From: Dolomedes plantarius
Taxonomy: Eukaryota; Arthropoda; Arachnida; Araneae; Dolomedidae
DNA length: 64,000 nt
Direction of reading: 5' to 3'
NCBI GenBank assembly: GCA_907164885.2
Contig: OU015493.1
Coordinates: 62,445,668-62,509,667, forward strand
Shown: one piece after another, positions 49,536-61,362 of the stretch
Numbering within the stretch: position 1 is the stretch's first letter
How the letters are laid out: each line of letters starts with the position of its first letter
Made by a program: the position numbers and the translations under genes
The notes under the pieces: model-generated
Database searches by the model: none
Told to the model about the DNA's origin: nothing
The model's input: the letters and a program-made list of their open reading frames with translations, nothing else

Positions 49536-50002
49536 AATTTAAAATATTATTATGATACAGATGATCAAGGTATCATCGACAAATGGTTGCGATATAACAG
49601 TGAGCCCAAGAAGAACTGCTTAAAAATATGGGGCAGAAAGATTTTGAGATTTTTTATTTTAAAACTTAGACAAATCCTTTTTTCGACAAGTTGAGTTAGG
49701 GAAAACTATTTTTCCCTGAAATGTTTTAGGATAAATTGTTTCCGGATGGACTGATTTTTACTTGCATGGCACGTGTCTTAAAGATTCTGGTGACAGTCTA
49801 TTGTTCTGATATATTTTTCAGGGACCTTCCTTATATTTTTAGCTGGACTTCTCTAAATATCAGTCACCTCGCACTTTATGTTCCATTCTTTTCTATACTT
49901 ATCTGCAATGCCGCATGGATTCTTTTAAGTAGTTACTCACGGACAAAATATTTTCTTCTTTACTTGATACGGCCTGATAGAGAGCGATTTACTTAGCATG
50001 AA

Positions 50003-50006
<4 letters not shown>
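49536..50006. other. No gene recognised
   Basis: The 86-codon plus frame at 49736-49996 is rich in hydrophobic residues but has no recognisable family. Confidence 0.4.

Positions 50007-50068
<62 letters not shown>
50007..50068. repeat. (TA)n microsatellite
   Basis: About 31 TA units directly before the 5' region of Helitron A copy 3. Confidence 0.96.
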
Positions 50069-50069
<1 letters not shown>

Positions 50070-50756
50070 CAGTTCCGTAAATGACTGATTCACTGACTGA
50101 CTGATTGACTAACTGACATACAACGCACAGACCAAACCGCTGGACCTAAAGGGCTGAAATTTTGCATGGCAATTCTTCTTATAGTGTAGGGCTGCACTAA
50201 GAAAGATTATTGAAAAATTCTTCTTAGATTTTTTAAAATTAAATATTTAAGCTGTTTTATTAACTTCTTTTAAGTTTGCTTTTAAAATAATAATCTGAGG
50301 GTTATAAAATTTATATCACGTGAAAGATCATAAAAATTCCCTTAAAATGAAATCTTTTTTTAATCTTTATCTCCATTTTCTGATTTTTGGTGAATTTTTA
50401 AAGATTAATTTTTAGAATTCAATTTATTAAATGCTGATCACGTGATTTCTTTTTCTGGTACTTTAAGTGAATTTATCGTCGCGTGCATAACAACGTAATA
50501 GACAAAAAATATTTTTTTACTTGCTAATGCGGCAGACGATTGGACATTATCCAAAAAAATATTTAAATACAGTGAAAGATATGTTCTTCGAACTGTACTA
50601 TATTAGCTGTACTATATTCTTTAGTATGTCCTATTAGATTTAATTTGAATATTTTCTTCTACATTATTTTGTCTATAAAAATATCCCTCACGATTTTTTT
50701 ATAAATATATTTCTTCGATTTTTTTATATCAATTGCATACATTGATCGTTGTATTA
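50069..50756 (+). mobile_element. Non-autonomous Helitron family A, copy 3 (3' end lost)
   Basis: Begins AACAGTTCCGTAAATGACTG after the TA array and aligns with copies 1 and 2 through CTGGACCTAAAGGGCTG and TTGCATGGCAATTCTTC to the ATTGATCGTTGTATTA motif near 50740. The terminal CCGTAGCGGG hairpin region and CTAG are absent. Confidence 0.8.
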
Positions 50757-51319
50757 TATATATTTATATATATTTGCTACATATAAGGCAATGTGCCTTA
50801 CTAAGGGAATAGATTGTTGGTTGAATTGCGAGAAAACTTAATGAAAGTTTTATTATAATTGATGGTTGATGGATAAAATAACGATCTCGAGAATTTTGTA
50901 ATATAAAACCAGCTATTATCGTATCTAAATATAACGGTTTATCTTTTATTGACAAGCTCTTTTCATTAATCACTACACACTCGTTTTCCTCTCTTTAATA
51001 ACGTAAAATTCAATCTCTTTGCGAGCGTGTAAAAATTTTTCAACATTTCACGAAAGAAAATAAAGTGTCTTCCTGTATATATTGCTCCTCTACCCCTCTT
51101 TAATAAATTGTGTCTTGCAAAGTAATAGGGATTAATAATGAAGGTCACGCGCTTTCAAGAGGCACTTGTAATTTCATCAGTTTTTTTTTTTTTTCAACTC
51201 TCAAGTGTTGCCAATTTATATTCTTTAATACCACTCACGATTGAGCCATTTTTGGAAAGAAAATTCGACTGAATATTTAATTCATTAAATTCTTTATGTC
51301 AGTTCTTAAAATAACTCTA
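50757..51319. other. No gene recognised
   Basis: AT-rich; short minus-strand frames at 50764-51148 have no recognisable domain. Confidence 0.5.
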
Positions 51320-52735
51320 ATCTATGCGCTCTTGTTTATGAGCTGGAGGAAGGGTATTTGTGTTTATTTTATTCAATCACTAATGCAGTTTAAATCACAT
51401 TTTTTAATATTTTTCTTGAATCATTCCTAAATATGATAAAAAATATCAATTATGTTTATTTATATTATGGAATCATTCCGAAATATAGAACATTTAAACG
51501 TTTCTAATATTCGGGACCAATTTAAAAATTGCAATCATATCACATAAATATTTCATAAAATATTCATATCCTACTTACACAGAGAGAGAGAGCGATCATA
51601 TAATTTTAACATTTGTGATTTAATCATGAAAAAATAATATTATTTCTTTAATGCTGATGAAATTCTTAGAAAAACTGCAGCTATATTTTAATATACAGTC
51701 GAACCCTGTTATAGCGAACCCGGTATATAACGAACTCACGTATATTACGAACTTAAATTTTGGTCCCGCCGATTTTCTATTCTACGTAAATTAAATTAGT
51801 ATTATGTCAGTTTAATGTAATCACTTTTAGTCGATTTAATTCATTAATGATCATTTTTAATATATTTTATCATTTTTTAATACGTCATTATTGAATGCAC
51901 ATTGCAACTAATGAGTTATGCATTTTGTGAACTCTAGCATTTTCCTTAACCGTTCGGATATAGCGAACCACCGGATATAACGAACAAAACCTTTGGTCCC
52001 TTGAAGTTCGTTATAACGGGGTACGATTGTATTCATTTTTTTTTAATTTGGAATTTAATTTCAAGAATGAAGAATCTTTAAAATAATCTTTTTCAATTTT
52101 CAAGTTCAATTTTGCAATTTTACGAATCTTTCAAATATGTATGAAATAAAAATTATGTACTGTTTTATGCTGTCGTATACTCGCTGCTTATGAGCCAGAG
52201 AAAGGGTATTTATGTATTTTATTCAATTAGTAATGCTGTTTAAATCAGATATGATAAAATCCACAATTGTGTAAATATTTTAGAATCATTCCTAAATATA
52301 GAATATCCCAACGTTTTAATATTTTGGAAAAATTAAAAATTTTTAATCATATCACATAAATATCCTACCCACATAGTGCATATCCTACATAGTTCATATC
52401 CATAGTGCATACCTTCCCATAGTGCATATCCATGTGCCTATCGTATCCACACAGATGGAAAGGGAGAGGGAGATTATATAAATTTACCATTTGTGATTGA
52501 ATCATAAAAAAATTACCATTATTTCTTTAAAACTAACTAATTTTTTTAAAAACTGCAACTATTAAATTTTTTAAAATTTGTTATCCAATTTTAAATATAA
52601 AGAGTAATTCTTTCCATGTTTGTTGGTGATTCTCAAGTATTAAAAGAAAAATAATTACCATTTGCAGTTTTACGAATCTTTCAAATATATATGAAATAAA
52701 AATTATACACTGTTTTATATTGTGAATCACCTGCA
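51320..52735. repeat. Local tandem segmental duplication (about 520-540 bp units)
   Basis: Unit 1 (51320-52193, including a 334-base MITE) and unit 2 (52194-52735) share ordered blocks: GAAAGGGTATTTRTGT-like near 51350 and 52200; TTTRTGATTKAATCAT near 51613 and 52489; and TACGAATCTTTCAAATAT near 52120 and 52670. Subtracting the MITE makes the units similar in length. Confidence 0.75.
51696..52029. mobile_element. mariner/pogo-derived MITE family M, copy 2
   Basis: Ends CAGTCGAACCCTGTTATAGC (51696) and the complement near 52029, with TA on both sides. It is the reverse orientation of 23422-23754. It is missing from the homologous position of duplication unit 2. Confidence 0.88.
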
Positions 52736-54164
52736 AATATAAAAAAAACCTTTTATACTATATTTGATATTTGTAAATCATTCGAAGGATTCTAAATAAT
52801 TATTAACAAACATTTTAACTTAGGAATACGTTCCTCTATAACGGTCATCCGGAAAGCAAAATTTCAGACGCTAAAACCGTCCGTCCGTATCTCGCGAGTT
52901 ATAATTGTGGCAGCACACCAAACACAGTCTGTATCGCTTGGACAAGCAGTAAACAGTTAAACAGAAAAGTATCAAAATGTGTCAAAGTTTTGACATACTT
53001 TTATGTATATATATACATACGTACATATATATATACATACATATACAGAGGCTGTTCACACATTTTTTAGACGATGTATATTGTATTCACAAAGCTAAAT
53101 TACATAAAATTCTTGTGTTTTAAATGTTCTATTTGACATCCCTTATTCTGAACTATCTTTCGACACCAGAATTTCCAGGATAATAATGCCTTTTGAAGTG
53201 TCAGAAGAGGTATTCTATCCCATTCCTCTTGAACAGCTTTCCAGAGTCCTGTAAGGGTTTTGGGACGACGTTTGGATAATGCAGATTTTAAAAGTCCGAA
53301 AGCACAAAAATTCCATAGGTGATACATCGGGAGATTCCGTAGGGATATCAGTGAAGGGTATGGCCTTGATACCAGTTTTTTGTTTCATTTCTTTTAGGAA
53401 ATTTACAGTGGATTTTGATGTGCGACTGCTAGCTTTGTCCTGATGGAGTCTCACAGATTGATGGTACTGTGGGTAAAGCGATGGTATTTCATTCAAAACA
53501 ATTGGCGATAAAATATGTTCCTGATAGTATTTGGAGTTAATCTTCACATTTTTTTCCGCTCTCTTTATTTTTAACTTGCCATTATAAGAAAAACCAGCAA
53601 CAATCATGAATCCCTTAGAAAAACTTTCTTTCGATTCTTTGAACCATGTACTTAAATATTTTTCTCCCCTTTTATGATAATAAATGGCTCTTTTTTTGTT
53701 GCAATCATTTAAATACACCCATGATTCATCTATTGTGACAATTGTTTTCCATTTTTCTTTCGATAAGTGTTTCTCATATAGAATTCCGCAGCGTGTCCTG
53801 CGTTCAGAGATATGATTTGGAAGAAGACGCTGCGCATTGCGTTTTTTCGCTTTCTTAAAATTTAAATCAACGTTTATCATTTTTTTACAGTGTACACCGA
53901 GCATTTTAATGATTTTGCAACTGTACTTTGACTAGGGGGATTTTCTTTTAACATTAAACAACGTACCTTTGCAATAGTCGAAGATGTCCGTTTTTTCCTT
54001 GGAAACTTGTTTGGAATTTTTGTCCCACTTGAGGCTCCAATTTGACGTTTTTTTCCTTTCTTGTTGATGATATTACCTATCGACGCTTTAGATATCACAA
54101 AACCATGACTCTCACATCATTTTTGGTTAACGGAGTATGCATATTTCTCTTCGGAAAGAGCATA

Positions 54165-55817
54165 CAGTAGCTCCCAAAAGTGTTCGTACACTTACGAATT
54201 TCATAGAAATAGGGGTCTATCCATTAATTAAAATGAATATTTCAGAATGGGTATTTAATAATAAGATCTATAATCTATTCTTAACAAAACTACATGAAAT
54301 ATTTTGAAAACATAGTAAAACTTTATTTTTAAGAAACCAGTAATCAAAAAGTAACAAAAACTTTATCTCACAAAAGTCATCGTACACTGAAATATTTTCT
54401 GATAAATTCATAATTAAAATCATCGTCTGGCGCTTTATTTTTATTTTTGAATTGTGGGGGTATTTAAAATATCGTTTGGCTTTAATTTTTGCTTGCCTAC
54501 TCCGTAATATTCTATTTATTATTTAAAAATGGCTCTTAGTCGTAAAGAAACAACAAACAGCATTCGAAAATTGATTATTTTTCATCATAGTAGTGGTAAA
54601 TCACATCGGAATATTACTAAATTACTTAATTTATCCCATTCTACTGTGCAGTATGTGAAAAAAACGCTTTAAAGAAGAAAATTGGATCGAAAACAAGGTA
54701 AGAAAAGGCCGTCCGGCAAAGTTAACGAAACGTGATCAGAGATTTATAATTAGAAAATTTGTGAAAAATTCACGTTTGAGTGCTGTAAAAGTTTCTGCAG
54801 AATTCAATGAAACATTTTCTACTTCAATTTCGCCTGAAATATTTTGACGAGTTCTCAGAACAGCTGGATTACATGGGCGTCCTGCCCATAGAAAATTTTT
54901 TGTGAGTGCGAAAAACAGAAAGTATAGGCTTCCCTTCGCACTATCAATGATAAATAAGCCCCAAACCTATTGGAATAATGTCTTATTTGCCGATGAACAT
55001 TTTTGGTGCTGATGGGTGTATAATTGTATGGAGAAGAAAAAATTAGGAACTTAATCCCAAGAACTTTGTAGGAACAGTTAAGCATTGCGGTGGAGGTATC
55101 CTTGTGTGGGGGTGCATGTCAGCATCAGGACTAGGAAATTTGGTATTTATTGATGGCATAATGAATCATGCTGTTTTTATAAATATTTTAAGAGACAATT
55201 TAAAATTATCAGCTCAAAATTTGGGTATTGGAAACAACTTTGTTTTTTATCAAGATAACGATTCTAAGCACACGACTCTCAACGTTCGCATCTGGTGTCT
55301 CTATAATTGTCCACAAGTTTTGAAAACCCACCTCAATCGCCAGATTTAAACCCAATAGAACATATTTGGAGAGAACTGGAGGTTCGAGTACGAAAACACG
55401 ACATTCACACGAAAAGCGAACTAAAAACAATTATGATGGAAGAATGGATGAACATTGATGCAAAAATTACAAAAGAACTAAAGCAATCTATTCCCAGACG
55501 ATTAAAAGCTGTTCTGGATGCTAAAGGATATCCTACTAAATATTAATTTAACGAAAAATTAGAATATTTACTAATATGTAGAGATTTTTTACAAGTGTAC
55601 GATGACTTTTGTGAGATAAAGTTTTTGTTACTTTTGGATTATTGGTTTCTTAAAAATAAAGTTTTACTATGTTTTCAAAATATTTCATGTAGTTTTGTTA
55701 AGAATAGATTATAGCTCTTATTATTAAATACCCATTCTGAAATATTCATTTTAATCAATGGATAGACCCCTATTTCATTGAAAATCGTAAGTGTACGAAC
55801 ACTTTTGGGAGCCACTG
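54165..55817 (+). mobile_element. Tc1-type transposon nested in the mariner
   Basis: Ends CAGTAGCTCCCAAAAGTGTT and the complement of CAGTGGCTCCCAAAAGTGTT, with TA at 54163-54164 and 55818-55819. The inverted repeats are unusually long, about 210 bases, running to GTCATCGTACACT. Total length of 1653 bases is full size. It inserted into a TA within the N-terminal codons of the mariner transposase. Confidence 0.95.
54529..55546 (+). pseudogene. Tc1-type transposase, near full length but broken
   Basis: Starts MALSRKETTNSIRKLIIFHH with a helix-turn-helix (GKSHRNITKLLNLSHSTVQY). A frame change near 54665 leads to the linker GRPAKLTKRD, then a stop at 54845. The catalytic blocks are VLFADEHFW (first Asp), FVFYQDNDSKHTT (second Asp), and, after a frame change near 55315, PPQSPDLNPIEHIWRELEVR (Glu third, the DD34E pattern). 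C-terminus is LKAVLDAKGYPTKY. At least two frameshifts and three stops make it inactive. Length and spacing agree with the Tc1 family (about 340 residues). Confidence 0.92.
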
Positions 55818-56947
55818 TAAATGTAGGCTTCGAACCACTGCTTTGTTAAAAACGCCATTTTGAATAAAAACAAAACTTTCAAGCCGCAGACGATAATTTT
55901 GACTTTTAAAAACTTAGTACAATTGCAATTATTTCTTTTGCAGCAAACGATTTTTTATTGCCGCTTACCAAAATCGTCTAAAAAATGTGCGAACAGCCTC
56001 TGTATACATACAAAAGAGGTAAGCAACGATAAGTAATCCTACGTTAATAACCCACGGTAGTTTCGTTAGAAGAGACTACCTGAATTTTTTTTCTGATTGT
56101 TTTGTGTTCAGTTTTAGCATATTCATACATATATCGCATTATTGTGTTTCTAAGTAAAAAAATTACAGTAAACCAACAGGAATTTTAGAATTTTGCATTT
56201 TTATTATTACAATATTTAAAAAGGAAATTAAAATACCACAAAAATATTTTTTTAAAGTAGTTTTGACGTATAGAAAAAAAAGAAAAAGAAGAATACTTTT
56301 AGAGTAATTAATATTTGTGAGTAATATATCAGTATATCACTATGTATGGAGAAATACATAAGAAACATGCCTACAGAAAAAATTCTAATCTGCAAGGTTT
56401 CCACAGTATTGTAAGATTTTCCCGTGTCAGCTGTAAACATTAAACAGAAAGATACTTAATGTGTTTTTTCTCATAAAAAACAAGCATTCCCGGATGGCAA
56501 TCTGAAGTTTTTAATTCCATCTTCCTGACTGTATGGCCGAAATAATGCGGAGAAATGTCGTAATGCACTTTTCGTGAAATTTTTAAGAGCATTAAAAACC
56601 GTCTTATATTGCGTCACAAAAATGCATTAAATAAACAATAGATCCGTTTCGAAGAGATTTTCAGGCCTCTCAATATTTTCGAGGGGGGCCATTAAACGCA
56701 ATCTTTAATAGAAAAACATAAATTTAAATGCAATGAATCTGCCTTATCTGCTTTATAGGGAATGGATATTGCGAGCAATAAATTCTCTTGCAGATAGTGC
56801 ACTTTATAGAGACATCCCAATATAGTGAATATGTTTTTATGCTTTTTCCTATATCTGCGTACTATAGTTCAGAATATACTTTTATACAGTTTTCATTCTT
56901 GGAAAAGACGCTCTTATAGTCAGTGTGTTTACAAACGTGTTCTTGAT

Positions 56948-56956
<9 letters not shown>

Positions 56957-57003
<47 letters not shown>
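56957..57003. repeat. (TA)n microsatellite with TG tail
   Basis: About 23 TA units then TGTGTGTTTGTGTG-type sequence. Confidence 0.95.
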
Positions 57004-57005
<2 letters not shown>

Positions 57006-57636
57006 GTGTGTGTTTGTGTGTGTTTGTTTGTTTGTGAGAGAGAGAGATATTTGTTGAAATGCATCAATCAAACAATGGCGTATAGAAATTAATTCATCGT
57101 GTTCTGATTCCCAATTAGCAACAGGGAATCATAACACGGTTCATAGACAAATAAATCTGGCAAATTTTTAGTAGAAGAAATAAAGTATTTAAAAATCTAG
57201 GTAAGTTTTATGATTCTTTTTTCTTGAATATATTTAGATCGAAACATGAAGTTTATTCAGAACCTCAGTCTTCTGAAATTAAAAGGAAATGCAGATATTG
57301 GTCTTAGTAAATAAAAATTTTAAATGAAAAGATTCAAACAAGTCCAAAACAAATGTTCAAAATTGAACTAAAACCTTTTTAAGTAAGAACGTGAAATTCA
57401 TAGTTATTACTAATGTATTCAAATAATATACCGAAAACGGAAGAAGAGAGGAGAAACAGAAGTATGTATACTCAAAATGATAGATGGAAACAAGGAACGC
57501 TCTGGAAGGCTTTAAAGCTATCAAAAGGGTAAAACAGACTTCTTCCATTTGGGGCTCTACTTCGAAAGGACATGATATACTGTGGTTCATACCTTAGGTT
57601 CTACAATGAAATAAAACCAGCAAATAACTTTAAACA

Positions 57637-57782
<146 letters not shown>

Positions 57783-58321
57783 ATATATTAATTATTGTGC
57801 ACGTGTGAAAAAATTACTATCTTTAGGCAACTTTTAAAATAAATATAAAATAAAAATAAATCCAATGTTTGTCACAATTAAATTATCTGTTTAGTAACAA
57901 GTTTTCCTCATATTGTTTTTGGAAGAAACACTTGTTTCAGATTCTGCATCTTGTAATTTATTTAACAGAAGTTAGTCAGGATAAAAATGCGAATATTTTG
58001 TTAACTGAAAATAAAACTTTAAGCAAACTTTTTCTTTGCGTGTTTAGAGATTTACTTGAATTTCTTCTAGAGTAAAATAAACTAAACTTCTAAAAATGTT
58101 TAAAGGAAGAATCTGTATAAAGAACAATCTTAAGCTGTTAGCCGTTTAAACAACTTTTCAAGAGAGTGTAGAAAAGTTCAACCTGAATATACTTGACAAA
58201 TTGTTATTTTTTACTTATTAGCACACAGTAATGAAAATTAAGAAAATATTGATTTTTATGAATTATAACAAAATAAAAATTATTGTATGAATAAGAATAA
58301 ATTATTTTTCCTTTTATATAC

Positions 58322-59198
<877 letters not shown>

Positions 59199-60114
59199 TC
59201 TTTATATATAAAAGACAAAGTATGTGTGTGTGTGACCGAGTTTTTGTCTGCTCGTGGCACGGCGCAAAGACGGCAGGTCGGACAGTCTTGAGATTCGACA
59301 CGAAGATGCACCCCGAGGTCTCATTATGCACCTCGAAGCCCTTTTTTCTATTTTTTAATTAGATTTTCCGTAATTAAATATTTAGTCGCGATTTGGAGCT
59401 CCCGGACGAGTAAAAGCTCCGTTAATCCTAACGTATCCGTCCAAGAATTTTTTTTTCAGACGAGCCTATACGGGAAAGATGACACTATACGGAAATCACA
59501 ATTAAAATTGTCTGTCTTAATTTATCGATCAATTGTCATTTTTTTTCGATCGTCTGTACGCACCCTTTTTTCGGAAAAAAATGCGATTTTGACCGCGACC
59601 CTTTTTTCTAAATTGTCGAATCGATACGTAAATGTCGTTACATTTTTACGAAATTTTTATCTCAGAGACCCTAGACATCACAGTTTCGAAAGCCAGAACC
59701 AAAATTAATTTACAAATTGTAGTTATTTTTTAATAATTTATTTTATGATTCGGAAACTCTTGAGAGAAATCTCATTTTGGAGATTTCGTTCTTCATTTCC
59801 GGACGAAGGTAAAGCGGGGGAAAATAAGCGTGTCTTTTTCGACGTCAAGCACGTGATGTGTTGGGGCGTTTGTTTTCTATGAGGGATTGGGTGGTTAAAG
59901 GAAATCGATTACTATTGCAGTGATAATCGATTAAAAAATCGCATTTAGTAATGCCGTAATTTTTTTGGCCAAAACTTAGTTAATATCATATAATTTGTGC
60001 TGTGTTTGTGGAAAAAATCTATGAAGATGACAGCGACGCCCATTAACAAAGGGTTAAGGCTACTAAAAAATTTGTAATTACATTACCCGAGCAACGCCGT
60101 GACGGGTACAGCTA

Positions 60115-60115
<1 letters not shown>
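59199..60115 (+). mobile_element. Non-autonomous Helitron family G (complete)
   Basis: Starts TCTTTATATATAAAAGACAA after an A, continues with the GTGTGTGTG and GACGGCAGGTCGGACAG sequence common near Helitron 5' ends, and ends GGGTACAGCTAG before T (CTAG at 60112-60115). A 3' hairpin can form from CCCGAGCAACGCCGTGACGGG. The element is 917 bases, GC-richer than its surroundings, and without a Rep-helicase. A (TA)n tract follows immediately. Confidence 0.87.

Positions 60116-60149
<34 letters not shown>
60116..60149. repeat. (TA)n between Helitron G and element H
   Basis: About 17 TA units joining the two elements. Confidence 0.93.
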
Positions 60150-60150
<1 letters not shown>

Positions 60151-60852
60151 CTAAAAAGTAAATAATTAAACAGAGAAAGATAATTAATAACAGGAAGACT
60201 AATTAACCGAAATCATGCACTTAGGGCTCAACTCATCATAAATGCAAAAATCTGTAGCAGTATAAGAACTAAACCATATAACGAGGTAACCGACTGGTCT
60301 TTTCATCAGGAGGCCGAATCAAATCAATTACCTCAAGGAGGAACTTTCTGAATAGGATGCAGGTCTAACCAAAAGACATCCCAAGGCCCGGAGATCCCCA
60401 TTAAAACAGATAGTCAAATCAAATTAAAATAAACATAAATCCTGCACTTAGAACTCAACGCACCATAAATGCAAGTAAACGTACAATCCTAAAAGAACAG
60501 AAATGAAGAGACAGAAATACAAAAGGTACACTCACATTATTCCAATGAATTTTGCAGTAACGTTTATAGCTAAATAGCAGCCATTTATAACCCTAAGAGT
60601 TACGTCACTGTAGCAAGACTACAACGCCACACCCCATTGAAGTTTTTAAGTCACAAAAATTTAAAGAAAGCGTGAAACCAGAAAATCCTATCTTAATTTT
60701 CCATAAAAAACATACGAGTCTAAATTCCATTTTTTTAATACTTTTAGATTACCAAAATTATCAGGGAAATTGTTCTAACGTAGGTTTTCCTACGTAAGAA
60801 CAATCCTGTTAGTAATTGTCTTTCTCGGTAGAATTATTTACTTTTTAGTTAT
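60150..60852. mobile_element. Element H, inverted-repeat element
   Basis: Ends ACTAAAAAGTAAATAATTAA and the complement near 60832-60850 are inverted; similarity reaches about 48 bases and includes CAGAGAAAGATAATTA / accgagaaagacaatt. A motif like GCACTTAGRRCTCAACKCAYC is directly repeated at 60215 and 60440. A near-palindrome, CTAACGTAGGTTTTCCTACGT, sits at 60776. No coding capacity; class unknown. Confidence 0.68.
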
Positions 60853-61362
60853 ATTTTTCTGTTTTCAGTATGAGGATTTGTTGCAACTGCGCAATCTTTT
60901 ATTGAAAATTTAAAACTCTTCAACGCTAGGGTAGGTATTCTGTTAATTTGCTTGGCTGTCTCTGCCTTCTTTATATGTTTTATATCGTAATGAATTATTT
61001 ACATCATTTGTGTTATATATATATGACGAGGTTAAAACTCGTGCTTAACATTCTCGTACACCCTCTAAACTCGTTCCAGCTAATATTTATTCTAAATCTA
61101 TGCAGTCAATAAATCGTAGGCCTGTGGAATTAAATACAATTCGTTTACATCTAAATCCTTTATTTAAATTACTATTAATTAACCTGATTCAATCCGAGCC
61201 AATGTTCGATCTCTCACCCCGTGACACGCGCTCCGCACAATTCGAAATCCATAGAGGCTCTGCCAATTAACCCTTTGTTAAAACCTAGGTGCAAAACTTT
61301 CGCGCATGCTCTGTGATGTCTATGGAATGTTCGAGAAGCCCCTCCATCTCCGAAATTACGTA
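60853..61362. other. No gene recognised
   Basis: No open frame or repeat beyond weak similarity of 60930-60960 to 58480-58500. Confidence 0.5.

Larger units (their letters stand above)
53100..55858 (-). pseudogene. mariner transposase, DD41D-type spacing, split by Tc1
   Basis: The minus-strand start is at 55858 (MAFLTKQWFEAYI). The frame is cut at a TA by the Tc1, resumes at 54162 (ALSEEKYAYSVNQK), and meets a stop near 54115. A DNA-binding part follows, with SQSTVAKSLKCSVYTVKK, then a frame change near 53880. The catalytic blocks are TIDESWVYLND (53700-53730), RLHQDKASSRTSKS (53430-53460) and SPDVSPMEF (53330). I count 41 residues between the Asp of HQD and the acidic residue of SPM. That residue reads Glu only because of a one-base insertion; the other frame continues NFCAFGLLKSALSKRRPKTL. 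Confidence 0.9.
53046..56001 (-). mobile_element. mariner-type element (DD41D spacing), host of a nested Tc1
   Basis: The inverted ends CAGAGGCTGTTCACACATTT (53046) and the complement of CAGAGGCTGTTCGCACATTT (to 56001) match over about 29 bases with one difference. TA flanks both (53044-53045, 56002-56003). Removing the nested Tc1 and its TA leaves about 1.3 kb, the usual mariner length. The transposase is on the minus strand. Confidence 0.93.
52817..56083 (+). repeat. TA-core repeat family B, copy 5 (split by nested transposons)
   Basis: The left module (52817-52998) starts AACTTAGGAATACGTTCC, contains CTCGCGAGTTATAATTG and ends at GTCAAAGTTTTGAC. The right module (56004-56083) has GTAAGCAACGATAAGTAATC and the GGTAGTTTC/GAGACTACC hairpin. 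Everything between 53046 and 56001 is inserted mariner sequence in the TA-rich core. Confidence 0.85.
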
